Shown here: positions 34,586 through 43,690 of the stretch, piece by piece
How the letters are laid out: every line of letters starts with the position of its first letter
Numbering within the stretch: position 1 is the first letter of the stretch
Assembly (NCBI RefSeq): GCF_030156785.1
Contig: NZ_JASGLW010000001.1
Span: forward strand, 1 to 64,000
DNA: 64,000 nucleotides
Source: Methanohalophilus sp.
Lineage (GTDB): Archaea > Halobacteriota > Methanosarcinia > Methanosarcinales > Methanosarcinaceae
Reading direction: 5' to 3'
Program-made: the position numbers and the translations under genes
The notes under the pieces: model-generated
Database searches by the model: none
Told to the model about the DNA's origin: nothing
The model's input: only the letters and a program-made list of their open reading frames with translations

Positions 34586-35269
34586 ATGCCAATGATTATT
34601 CCTGAAGATGAGCGTACAGATGAACCAATGGATACAGAAAGAGTGATCTATCATCCGGATATGATTAAAGCAAACGAATGGGTACTTTCCGAATATGAAG
34701 CACCTATCAGGAAAATAGCTGTTTTTGTCCCATGCTCTAAAAGAAAACCATATCATACAAGCCCATCTCACAAAATGTATGATCGAATAATATTTGGCAT
34801 CCTTAAGCCTGAAGATGTTCACGTGGTGGTTTTTGGAACATGTGGAATTACTCCACGGGAAATCGATACGGAGTACCCTTTTACTGCTTACAAATTTATA
34901 TTGGGGAAGTGCAATGTTGCCAGCATAAAAAGGGATTTCATAAAAATGGAAAGCCAACGGCTTTCACGATATCTGGAAAAAACAAGAGATAACTACGAAC
35001 ACAGAGTGGCATATTGTATAGGTGACTTTCGAACAGCAATGGAAAAAGCTGTTGAAATGGTTGATATTGACGTAACAATTGTACCAAAGCCGGAAACTCT
35101 TGAGAAAAATATCAAACCCAACAAACGTTTTATTTATGGAAGTTTGAGTCAGTTAGACTACTTGCAGGATTTTTCCGATGCCATAACCAATGCATTGGAT
35201 TTACCAAAGAGAAAAGTTGGAATTAATCCAGAACTTTCGGAAAACGATAACGATTGGTATCTTATTTGA
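34586..35269 (+). CDS. DUF5591 protein, ArcS core-like (archaeosine pathway)
   Basis: A 227-residue protein with the motif PCSKRKPYHTSPSH (about 49-62). It fits the PC-x3-KPY-x2-S-x2-H signature of archaeosine synthase ArcS, which forms the lysine adduct of preQ0 in tRNA. Full ArcS proteins carry extra TGT-like and PUA domains that are missing here. It could therefore be a split ArcS subunit or a paralogue. The rest (VVVFGTCGITPREIDTEYPF) also matches the DUF5591 domain. Its 3' end overlaps the convergent cobD gene by 8 bp. Confidence 0.82.
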   Translation: MPMIIPEDERTDEPMDTERVIYHPDMIKANEWVLSEYEAPIRKIAVFVPCSKRKPYHTSPSHKMYDRIIFGILKPEDVHVVVFGTCGITPREIDTEYPFTAYKFILGKCNVASIKRDFIKMESQRLSRYLEKTRDNYEHRVAYCIGDFRTAMEKAVEMVDIDVTIVPKPETLEKNIKPNKRFIYGSLSQLDYLQDFSDAITNALDLPKRKVGINPELSENDNDWYLI

Positions 35270-36788
35270 TGTCCAAAACAGGTGCTATTACCTCATCCCA
35301 TGCTTTCTTCAGGCTTTCTTTCAAGCCACCATCTTCCATTAGAATCTCAAGTATTTTTTGAGCGGTTTCTGGCTCGTGTATTATAGTGCAGTCTTCACAG
35401 CTCCAGACTTCGGTGCCGGTTGTGCTTTCAATCCATTTTCCTCCGGTTTTTACCTCCTTGCATGGGTAAAAGGGACAGAAGCAGAATGTGCAATCCTGCC
35501 CATGAAGGTGGCAGGGATAATAATTACAGGTGTTTCTCACTGCTTTTTTTCCGGATGATGCAATCGCTATGTTCTCACGAATTTTTCCTGCGCCATATTC
35601 TTTTCCTGATTCTGTAAGCACTTCACCTATGGCATAAAGCAGCCTATCGGTTTCTTCAGGAGGACGTACTGCAATTCGTATATAATTTCCTCCCATGGTT
35701 GGGAAAGAACTGCAATCACGGACCAAAATACCATGAGAAGCTAGTCGAGTGCTCAATTCTGTTGAATCAATCAGAAGATTGGAAATGTCCACAAGTATAT
35801 AATTCGCTTCACTGGGGAGAGGAATAAATCCGTAAATATCCGACAGACGGTCTGCAAGATATGTGCGTGCCATATCCACAAATGCCCTTGAACGCATGAG
35901 ATAAGGACTCTTAATACCTCCTTCCATCCTCAGCAGAGTACAACTCATTTCTTCCGCAAATGCTCCCATGTTCCAGGATAATCTTGCTGCATTGAGAAGA
36001 TCTGCCATTTCCTTCGAAGCAACCCCAAAACCCATGCGAATTCCGGGAATTGCAAAGCATTTGGTAAGGGATCGCATTACAAAAAGGTAATTTGAATTTG
36101 GAACTTCACCAACGACTGTTTGTGAAATATCAGAAAGCTCAATGAACGCTTCGTCAACGTATAGAAGCGTTTCATTTGCCTCGCATCTGGAAGCAAATTC
36201 AAGTATGCTTTCGGAAGGAATCAGTTTACCGGTGGGATTATTGGGATTACATACAAAAACAATCTTAGCTTTCGCAAGCATTTCATCGGGTATGTTGAGT
36301 ATATCATCAACAGGATAAGATAGTACTTTCGCTCCTGTAATACTGCATTGCTGTCCGTATTCTGCAAATGTGGGCGTGGGAATAATTACCGAATCATTGG
36401 GACCAAGAATACATTCTGCAACTAATCTGATGATTTCCGTGGAACCATTCCCTGGAATAATACAGTCTCTTGTTACTCCATTACCTACAAATTCTGCTGC
36501 AGCTTCCCTGAACTCAATATAACGATTATCAGGATACTGCCCAATTCTCTCAAATGATCTTGCAATAATAGAGTCAAGGTCCATACCATATTCTGGATGA
36601 TCAAAAGGAGTGCCAAGTGGATTAAGACTTGCACTCATATCCAAGATTTCATCTTCAGGAATTGAGTATAGTTGGGATGCATGTCGTATAAGCCCTCCAT
36701 GTGAAGGAGGTGTAAGAGCAAGTATATTTTCTTTAAGTGGGAGCATGAGAAGATCCTCATCCATGTCATTGTTCCTTATTTTAAACAA
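35262..36788 (-). CDS. cobD: L-threonine-O-3-phosphate decarboxylase CobD with Cys-rich tail
   Basis: CobD makes (R)-1-aminopropan-2-ol phosphate for the corrinoid nucleotide loop. This 508-residue copy keeps all PLP elements: SHGG (about 29-32), NPNNPTG (181-187), VDEAF (Asp212) and Schiff-base Lys243 in SLTKCFAIPG. The roughly 110-residue C-terminal extension contains CHLHGQDCTFCFCPFYPC and VWSCEDC, a probable metal or Fe-S site. In Methanosarcina mazei this enzyme type is reported to be bifunctional, also phosphorylating threonine. It is not in the cob operon but divergent from tRNA-Pyl, and paralogous to the PLP-less gene at 12143-13618. Confidence 0.92.
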   Translation of the reverse strand: MFKIRNNDMDEDLLMLPLKENILALTPPSHGGLIRHASQLYSIPEDEILDMSASLNPLGTPFDHPEYGMDLDSIIARSFERIGQYPDNRYIEFREAAAEFVGNGVTRDCIIPGNGSTEIIRLVAECILGPNDSVIIPTPTFAEYGQQCSITGAKVLSYPVDDILNIPDEMLAKAKIVFVCNPNNPTGKLIPSESILEFASRCEANETLLYVDEAFIELSDISQTVVGEVPNSNYLFVMRSLTKCFAIPGIRMGFGVASKEMADLLNAARLSWNMGAFAEEMSCTLLRMEGGIKSPYLMRSRAFVDMARTYLADRLSDIYGFIPLPSEANYILVDISNLLIDSTELSTRLASHGILVRDCSSFPTMGGNYIRIAVRPPEETDRLLYAIGEVLTESGKEYGAGKIRENIAIASSGKKAVRNTCNYYPCHLHGQDCTFCFCPFYPCKEVKTGGKWIESTTGTEVWSCEDCTIIHEPETAQKILEILMEDGGLKESLKKAWDEVIAPVLDIK

Positions 36789-36885
36789 GAACTGATCGTT
36801 TTTAAAGCAACTTTTAGTTGTTCCTTTTATGTTTAATATATATATGTATTTAGTTTGATTGGATATGAAAAATCAAAACCCATAA

Positions 36886-36900
36886 TCTTAAATATATCCT
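36886..36900 (+). promoter_or_regulatory. TATA box of tRNA-Pyl
   Basis: The stretch cttaaatatatcct is centred about 27 bp before the first tRNA base. This is the normal archaeal TATA-to-start distance and suggests transcription starts at or very near the tRNA 5' end. Confidence 0.6.
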
Positions 36901-36921
36901 TCAAGATAAAACAGCCGTCAT

Positions 36922-36993
36922 GGAAACCTGATCAGGTAGATCAAATGGACTCTAGATCCATTCAGCCGGGTTAGATTCCCGGGGTTTCCGCCA
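36922..36993 (+). tRNA. pylT: tRNA-Pyl (CUA anticodon)
   Basis: This 72-base gene matches the unusual tRNA-Pyl fold. The acceptor is GGAAACC/GGTTTCC, with a single base (T) between acceptor and D stem. The D-loop is very short, the anticodon stem extended (AATGGA/TCCATT), the loop CTCTAGA has anticodon CTA at 36952-36954, and the variable loop has three bases. The T-arm CCGGG-TTAGATT-CCCGG and an encoded GCCA end follow. It decodes amber codons in methylamine methyltransferases with pyrrolysine. pylS starts 92 bp downstream. Confidence 0.98.
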
Positions 36994-37070
36994 AGAAAAT
37001 CGAGATGGCACAAAAATGATGCAGAAGTAGACACACCAAGACTTGTAGCTGGAAATCTTACCCTCTGTAG

Positions 37071-38306
<1,236 letters not shown>

Positions 38307-38310
38307 TCAA

Positions 38311-39363
38311 ATGTTAAAGGACATGAGTCGGGAAGAACTTGACAATTTTGCAGAATCCATCATTAATGGGCAAAAGCTGTCAGATGATAATATCCGGGAT
38401 CTGCTTAATATTGAAGATGATGAAATCTTAGAAAAACTTTATTCTATTGCAAGATCAATAAGAAACCACTATTTCGGGAACAAGGTTTTCCTGTACAGTT
38501 TTGTCTATTTTTCCACTTACTGCAAAAATAATTGTGCATTCTGCTATTATCACTGTAAAAACGACATCAATAGGTATCGCTTGACACCTGACGAAATCGA
38601 AAAGGTGTGCGAGGCTCTTAAGGGAGATCCCATTCACATGGTGGATCTTACCATGGGAGAAGATCCCTATTATCACAACCATCCGGAAAGGCTTGTGGAA
38701 GTCGTCAGGAGAGTAAAGGAAATTCTGGGTCTTCCAATAATGATATCTCCGGGAGTTGTTGAGGATAAAGTCCTTGAAGAATTGAGGAGAAATGGTGCAA
38801 ACTTTCTTGCCCTTTATCAGGAAACCTATGACCCCGCACTATTTGCAAGGCTAAGGGTTGGTCAATCATTTGAAAAACGTGTCAATTGCCGGAATTATGC
38901 ACGTAAAGCCGGAATGTGTATTGAAGACGGGATACTGACAGAAGTCGAACCAGACAAAGAATCTACTTTCAAATCCTTAAAGGGACTGGAGAAATCAGAT
39001 CCAGATATGGTTAGGGTCATGACATTTGTTCCGCAGGAAGGCACTCCATTTGGAAAAATGGTGCCGGGTTCAAGCAAATCCGAACTGAAAATAATCGCCA
39101 TTTTAAGGCTTATGTTCCCAAACCGTCTGATTCCTGCATCGCTTGATCTGGAAGGGATTGACGGAATGGTTCACCGCCTCAATGCCGGAGCAAATGTTGT
39201 AACCTCCATCATACCTTCGGGATCATCCCTTGAAGGTGTTGTTAATTACGACAGAAACCTCGCGAAGAGGGATAGGGATGTACATAGTGTGATAAAGAGA
39301 CTTGAATCCATGGGAATGGAGCCTGCGAAACAGGAAGATTTCAACATGATACTGAGCCGGTAG
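38311..39363 (+). CDS. pylB: Methylornithine synthase PylB (radical SAM), ends in amber codon
   Basis: PylB isomerises L-lysine to (3R)-3-methyl-D-ornithine, the first step of pyrrolysine synthesis. The 350-residue product has the radical SAM cysteines Cys71, Cys75 and Cys78 (CKNNCAFC) and the VDLTMGEDPYY and MISPGVV segments of the family. The stop codon is TAG. In a cell with charged tRNA-Pyl this could be read through, adding Pyl plus 39 residues before the next in-frame TAA at 39481. Every other gene whose stop I checked in the window ends in TAA or TGA. pylC starts 1 bp after the stop. Confidence 0.97.
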   Translation: MLKDMSREELDNFAESIINGQKLSDDNIRDLLNIEDDEILEKLYSIARSIRNHYFGNKVFLYSFVYFSTYCKNNCAFCYYHCKNDINRYRLTPDEIEKVCEALKGDPIHMVDLTMGEDPYYHNHPERLVEVVRRVKEILGLPIMISPGVVEDKVLEELRRNGANFLALYQETYDPALFARLRVGQSFEKRVNCRNYARKAGMCIEDGILTEVEPDKESTFKSLKGLEKSDPDMVRVMTFVPQEGTPFGKMVPGSSKSELKIIAILRLMFPNRLIPASLDLEGIDGMVHRLNAGANVVTSIIPSGSSLEGVVNYDRNLAKRDRDVHSVIKRLESMGMEPAKQEDFNMILSR

Positions 39364-39364
39364 A

Positions 39365-40444
39365 ATGAATACAATATGTCTGATAGGGGGCAAGCTGCAG
39401 GGCTTCGAAGTAGCCTACCTTGCTCACAAAGCCGGAATGGAAGTTGTTCTGGTGGACAAAAATCCCCGAGCTTTAATACGTAATGTCGTAGATTACACAT
39501 TCTGTTTTGATATAACAAAAGAGCCATCTCGCCTCATAGAACTTTCCCGGGAAGTTTCTGCCATCATTCCTACGAACGAAAATCTGGACACCCTTCTTTT
39601 CCTGAAAAGAATTGTTCAGGAACTTGAATGTCCCTTACTATTTGATTTTGAGGCATACCATGTGAGCATGGACAAAAAACGATCAAAGGAATACTTTGCT
39701 TCCATAGGTGTTCCGACTCCATGCGACAAACCTTCAAAACCCCCGTATTTTGTCAAACCTCCATGCATGAGCAGCAGCATTGGAGCAAGAATAATTGAAA
39801 CCGAGGAAGAGCTGGCACAAATTGGGCCTGAAATGCTCGTAGAGGAATACCTGACTGGCTCCGTAATATCCCTTGAAGTTGTAGGATACGGAGACAAGTA
39901 TGCAATTGGTCAGCAGACTCAGGTACATATTGATGACGTGTATGATTGTTACAAAGTAACCCCGATGAATACCGATGAAGAGTTCAGAGACATCAGTTAC
40001 CGGCTTGCCAGCAATCTGAACCTGAAAGGAATAATGGACGTGGAAGCAATAGCTTCACCATCAGGCATTCGTGTAATCGAAATTGATGCCAGATTTCCAA
40101 GCCAGACTCCAACAGTTGTCTACCATAGTAGCGGAATTAACCTACTAACCTGGCTGATGGATGCGTTCTGCGCGAAAGTACCCGATGTTAAACCTCAGAT
40201 TCTTAAACATTGTATTTACGAACACCTGATGGTTAACGGCAAAAGCCTGAGACCTACAGGAGAACATTTGTTTTCGGAAGGTGAAGATTATTTCCCTCTT
40301 TTTGAAGGTGATAATATTGAGATCTTCAAATCAACCGGAAAACACACAATTTACACCCTGATTTGCACAGGTTATTCCTCAAAGCAAGTCGAGAATGTTC
40401 ACAATGAAGCAATTAAGATCATCAGGAAAGATATGGATAAGTAA
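39365..40444 (+). CDS. pylC: 3-methylornithine--L-lysine ligase PylC
   Basis: PylC joins methylornithine to the epsilon-amine of a second lysine using ATP. The 359-residue product has an N-terminal Rossmann-like preATP-grasp domain (CLIGGKLQGFEVAYLAHKAG) and the ATP-grasp core. The core includes CPLLFDFEAYHVSMDKKRSK, the VEEYLTGSVISLEVVG segment and the metal ligands in VIEIDARFPSQTP. It starts 1 bp after the amber stop of pylB and is followed 13 bp later by pylD. Confidence 0.96.
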   Translation: MNTICLIGGKLQGFEVAYLAHKAGMEVVLVDKNPRALIRNVVDYTFCFDITKEPSRLIELSREVSAIIPTNENLDTLLFLKRIVQELECPLLFDFEAYHVSMDKKRSKEYFASIGVPTPCDKPSKPPYFVKPPCMSSSIGARIIETEEELAQIGPEMLVEEYLTGSVISLEVVGYGDKYAIGQQTQVHIDDVYDCYKVTPMNTDEEFRDISYRLASNLNLKGIMDVEAIASPSGIRVIEIDARFPSQTPTVVYHSSGINLLTWLMDAFCAKVPDVKPQILKHCIYEHLMVNGKSLRPTGEHLFSEGEDYFPLFEGDNIEIFKSTGKHTIYTLICTGYSSKQVENVHNEAIKIIRKDMDK

Positions 40445-40457
40445 AGGAGGATAAGAT

Positions 40458-41237
40458 ATGGCATTACTTACACCGGAAGATTTGGAAAACCTTCTGGATA
40501 AACTCAACCACAACAATGAGATTATAAAGAAGAATACAGGCATGGACATTGCGGAAATCTGCCATGCCATTTACGGAACAAATCCTGGAAATGAGAGAAT
40601 TGGCATAATACCGATTACCTCAGGAAACGGAATTATCAGTAACTTTTCAGCATCATTGCTGGCCATTACTGATTATTTTGGAATGGACGGTTTCATCACA
40701 AAACACCCGGATATCACTGGTTACTACGAAGCAATCACTGGAAAAGCCGACATAATTCTCATGGCTGACGATCATATTTTTATTGCCCATAATCTTCGTA
40801 ACGGGAAAATTGCCACAAACCACGTTTGTACAGGTGTTATATATGCTGAAATTGCCTCTAGGTATATTCATGCCGATTCAAAAGAAATACTCGTAATTGG
40901 GATGGGTAAGGTAGGCTATGCTGGAGCCGAGCATCTGGTGAACAAGGGGTTTACTGTATATGCATGTGACCCAGACAAAAAAATCATGGAGAAGGCGAAA
41001 AAAGAGCTTGGGGTAATACCTTACAGATGTGATGGTACAAGAAAATTCTCTATGGTTCTTGAAGCAACTCCTAATCCAAACACAATTTCCGAAGGGATGG
41101 TTGCAGAAAGGTGTCTTGTTTCCACTCCCGGCATTCCATGTGGGCTGCCGGAAGAAATTGGAAGAAGGAAGGGTGTCGACCTTGTCATGGAACCCCTTGT
41201 AATCGGGGTAGCTGCAATGCTATATTCAGTGATCTAA
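40458..41237 (+). CDS. pylD: Pyrrolysine synthase PylD
   Basis: PylD oxidises lysine-N-epsilon-3-methylornithine with NAD and lets it cyclise to pyrrolysine. The 259-residue protein has an N-terminal helical bundle (LTPEDLENLLDKLNHNNE) and a Rossmann domain with VIGMGKVGYAGAEHL for NAD binding. The C-terminal SEGMVAERCLVSTPGIPCGL segment matches the family. An AGGAGG-type site (aaggagg) precedes the ATG. It closes the pylSBCD operon; a new promoter for mtbA follows. Confidence 0.96.
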   Translation: MALLTPEDLENLLDKLNHNNEIIKKNTGMDIAEICHAIYGTNPGNERIGIIPITSGNGIISNFSASLLAITDYFGMDGFITKHPDITGYYEAITGKADIILMADDHIFIAHNLRNGKIATNHVCTGVIYAEIASRYIHADSKEILVIGMGKVGYAGAEHLVNKGFTVYACDPDKKIMEKAKKELGVIPYRCDGTRKFSMVLEATPNPNTISEGMVAERCLVSTPGIPCGLPEEIGRRKGVDLVMEPLVIGVAAMLYSVI

Positions 41238-41263
41238 ATAACGGTATTAGTAGACGTCATTGA

Positions 41264-41309
41264 CTATGCATTTTTAATATGAAAAGGTATATATATGCTA
41301 AATGCATAG
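41264..41309 (+). promoter_or_regulatory. mtbA promoter: TATA box framed by a perfect inverted repeat
   Basis: The arms ctatgcattt (41264-41273) and aaatgcatag (41300-41309) are exact reverse complements, with 26 bp between them. The element aaaaggtatatatatg lies between the arms and looks like BRE plus TATA. A regulator bound to both arms would cover or loop the promoter. The start codon is about 45 bp downstream, with a gaggag site at about 41340. Confidence 0.6.
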
Positions 41310-41354
41310 CCACATTACCTTTTAAATTGAACTTACTTAGAGGAGTTTAAGGTT

Positions 41355-42383
41355 ATGGATGAATATACACCAAAAGAGAGATTAGCACGCGTACTTGCAC
41401 ACAAGGAAGTTGACAGGATGCCTGCAATCTGTGTTACACAGACAGGCACAGTCGAGCAAATGGACGCCTGTGGGGCAGAATGGCCAGAAGCACACGAAAA
41501 TGCGGAAAAGATGGCAACTCTTGCAGAAGCAGCCCACACAATTGTCGGTTTTGAAGCAGTTCGTGTACCTTTTGACATCACTGCTGAAGCAGAATTCTTT
41601 GGTTGTGGTATCAAACCAAGTACGAAGGTACAACAGCCATCCGTTATCAGTCACGTAATTAATTCAGTGGATGACCTTGAAGATCACAAGGACTATGACA
41701 TCACAACCAAAAGGATAGGACAAGTGCTAAAAGCAATTAATATTCTCGCTGACAAATATGGCGATGAACTCCCAATCATCGGTAGCATGATCGGTCCTTT
41801 CTCCCTTGCACAGCATCTCACCGGAGATTCTTGGTTTATGAGCATCATGACCGATGAGGAGTTCGGTAAGGCTGTCATGGACTTCACAACCGAATTCGGT
41901 ATTAAATATGCACTTGCACAGGTCGAGAATGGTGCTGACACCTTCTCAATCATTGATCCAACTGCAAGCTACTCACTTATCGGTGCAGAGTTCTACAAGA
42001 AGTTTGTCATACCTTACCACACCAAGCTTGTTGATGCACTTCACGAGAAAGGTGTCCCATCCGTACTTCACATTTGTGGTGACACAACCCCTGGTCTTTC
42101 TATCATGGAAACCTGTGGTGTCGACGCAATCAGTATTGATCAGAATGTTGATGTAGCAACAGCAGTCGCAAACGTTGACAAAGCACTTATCGTTGGTAAC
42201 CTTGACCCTGTCAGCGTGCTCTGGAACTCCGGTGAAGAGAACGTTGCAGCAATCAAGGAAGAATCACAAAAAGCTCTGGAAGCTGGCGTTGGACTGCTCG
42301 CACCTGGCTGTGGTATTGTGAGCCAGACCCCAACAGTCAACCTTCAGGCAATGATTGAATGTGCAAAGAACTGGACCTACTAA
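41355..42383 (+). CDS. mtbA: Methylcobamide:CoM methyltransferase, MtbA type
   Basis: Zinc enzyme of the uroporphyrinogen-decarboxylase fold family that moves the methyl group from a methylated corrinoid protein to coenzyme M. The 342-residue product begins [20 protein letters not shown], a family start. It carries the zinc ligands in VLHICGDTT (His, Cys) and APGCGI (Cys) near the C-terminus. MtaA (methanol) and MtbA (methylamine) are close. I choose MtbA because the gene directly follows the pyl operon needed for methylamine methyltransferases; the substrate assignment is inferred. It has its own promoter and a T-rich terminator. Confidence 0.9.
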   Translation: MDEYTPKERLARVLAHKEVDRMPAICVTQTGTVEQMDACGAEWPEAHENAEKMATLAEAAHTIVGFEAVRVPFDITAEAEFFGCGIKPSTKVQQPSVISHVINSVDDLEDHKDYDITTKRIGQVLKAINILADKYGDELPIIGSMIGPFSLAQHLTGDSWFMSIMTDEEFGKAVMDFTTEFGIKYALAQVENGADTFSIIDPTASYSLIGAEFYKKFVIPYHTKLVDALHEKGVPSVLHICGDTTPGLSIMETCGVDAISIDQNVDVATAVANVDKALIVGNLDPVSVLWNSGEENVAAIKEESQKALEAGVGLLAPGCGIVSQTPTVNLQAMIECAKNWTY

Positions 42384-42385
42384 GG

Positions 42386-42420
42386 TCCTTCTTTTCTTTC
42401 TTTTTTTATTTTCTTTCTTC
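42386..42420 (+). terminator. T-rich terminator after mtbA
   Basis: Within 40 bp of the mtbA stop the plus strand has consecutive pyrimidine/T tracts (tctttctttttttattttc). This fits the established oligo-T archaeal terminators. No stable hairpin is needed or visible. Confidence 0.6.
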
Positions 42421-42850
42421 ATATCCCGGCAGCTAGAATGCTGAGGAGACCTAAAACAATACAGATCATAGAGAAATCTACTTTTGCTGCAAAGTTTTAG
42501 GAGACTTATTTGTAATATATCCAGATACAAAAGCACAGCAGTGCCACAAGAGCACCCTGATCAACTTCGACGCTCCCGGTTACCGTAAGTCCTGCCATCA
42601 CAATCATTACTGCTGGGGTGCTCATTAGTAAAAACTCAGCTCAATTGTCGAGATATAGAATGACCACGCAGCAGAGGCTCTCTATTGACGTGAAGTCATT
42701 TTGCTATTCCTTGCACAAGACCGACAACAATAGCTTCCGCAAGAGTCAACATAATGTGGGATGGGTATTCTTCTGTCTAAATAAAACAATTTTCTACCAT
42801 AATATAAGTCAATGGTTTTTAGCACATAAGAGTACAAATATAATAGAGTT
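42421..42850. other. Intergenic region with small hydrophobic frames
   Basis: About 430 bp between the mtbA terminator and the promoter of the NifX-like operon. On the minus strand, two short hydrophobic frames are seen: 42506-42625 and, in another frame, a stretch at about 42431-42500 ending CIVLGLLSILAAGI. Together they look like a broken membrane-protein gene. No RNA gene was recognised. Confidence 0.4.
42506..42625 (-). CDS. Possible 39-residue membrane peptide or gene remnant
   Basis: The frame from ATG 42625 to TAA 42506 encodes 39 residues with two hydrophobic stretches (PAVMIVMAGLTV and GALVALLCFCIWIYY). No clear ribosome-binding site is present. The neighbouring hydrophobic fragment in another frame suggests decay of a larger membrane protein. 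Functional status is open. Confidence 0.25.
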   Translation of the reverse strand: MSTPAVMIVMAGLTVTGSVEVDQGALVALLCFCIWIYYK

Positions 42851-42901
42851 GTGGGATACTTTTATATACATTTACACATATGGGACAATGAGGCAATCTA
42901 T

Positions 42902-43282
42902 ATGAAAATATGCGTACCATCATCAGGAGAAGATATAAACTCAAATATTGATGATCGCTTTGGCCGATGTAGCTACTTTGTGATTGTAGATTCTGAAAAT
43001 ATGGATACAACTGCTTTCCGGAATCCGGCTAGTTCAGCAACCGGTGGAGCCGGAATACAGGCTGCACAGGAAATCATAAACCATGACGTAAATGTTTTGC
43101 TTGTCAATAACATTGGACCAAATGCGCATCAGGTAATCTCAGCAGCAGGAGTTGAGCTTTTTGAAATGCATGGAAACACAGTGGCTGAAGCTGTAAAAAA
43201 GTATCTGTCTGAGGGGGCAGAGGGACTTGAAAAGCTTTCCAGACCAAATTCATCATCTCATACCGGAATGAGGCAGGAATAA
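42902..43282 (+). CDS. NifX/ORP-like (MTH1175 family) metal-cluster protein
   Basis: A 126-residue protein of the dinitrogenase FeMo-cofactor-binding-like superfamily. It starts MKICVPSSGEDINSNID, has GRCSYFVIVD and TGGAGIQAAQEI, and repeats the family pattern NVLLVNNIGPNA. Members such as MTH1175 and the Desulfovibrio orange protein hold metal-sulfur clusters or act as scaffolds. The C-terminal 25 residues are polar and likely flexible. A TATA element (cttttatatacat, about 42868) lies some 30 bp before the ATG, so this is the first operon gene. A GTG start further upstream would overlap that promoter and is rejected. Confidence 0.87.
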   Translation: MKICVPSSGEDINSNIDDRFGRCSYFVIVDSENMDTTAFRNPASSATGGAGIQAAQEIINHDVNVLLVNNIGPNAHQVISAAGVELFEMHGNTVAEAVKKYLSEGAEGLEKLSRPNSSSHTGMRQE

Positions 43283-43315
43283 TCGATAAAAACATCAAAT
43301 AAAGGAGATATTAAT

Positions 43316-43675
43316 ATGAGAGTATGTGTACCTTCAATGGGAACTGGGGGGCTGGACTCAATGGTAGGCCAGCATTTCGGGAAAGTTCCAAATTACACCA
43401 TAATAGACAGCGAAACCGAAGAAGTGGAAGTGATCCCTAACACCAGTGAACATATGGGTGGTGTAGGCGTACCTCCAGACCAACTTTCAAAAGTAGGAGT
43501 GGATGTTATGCTCTGCGGAGGGCTTGGAAGAAGAGCAGTTCAGCTTTTTGAGAGTTACGGAATCGAAGTATTTGTAGGAGCAGAAGGAACTGTTGCTGAA
43601 GCTTTCAATGCCTGGAGGAACGGAAAACTCGAATTGGCCAGCATGAACAATGCCTGCATCGGACATGATCACTGA
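43316..43675 (+). CDS. Second NifX/ORP-like metal-cluster protein
   Basis: A 119-residue paralogue of the preceding gene product, with MRVCVPSMGTGGLDSMV, FGKVPNYTIID and LCGGLGRRAVQLFE. It ends in an acidic/His tail (CIGHDH) that could bind metal. A GGAG site (aaaggagat) precedes the ATG. Two paralogues side by side may form a heterodimeric scaffold for a cluster handled by the ATPases encoded next (inference from ORP-type operons). Confidence 0.87.
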   Translation: MRVCVPSMGTGGLDSMVGQHFGKVPNYTIIDSETEEVEVIPNTSEHMGGVGVPPDQLSKVGVDVMLCGGLGRRAVQLFESYGIEVFVGAEGTVAEAFNAWRNGKLELASMNNACIGHDH

Positions 43676-43690
43676 CACGGAAAAACTAAC

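Noticed and set aside
41355-42383. Methanol-specific MtaA instead of MtbA
   Set aside because: Sequence alone cannot decide well, but the position directly after pylTSBCD favours the methylamine enzyme. No mtaB or mtaC lies nearby.
42902-43675. True nitrogenase cofactor genes nifX/nifB
   Set aside because: Only the small superfamily domain is present. No nifDKEN or the radical SAM domain of NifB occurs here, and the ATPase plus DUF1847 context fits ORP-type operons better.
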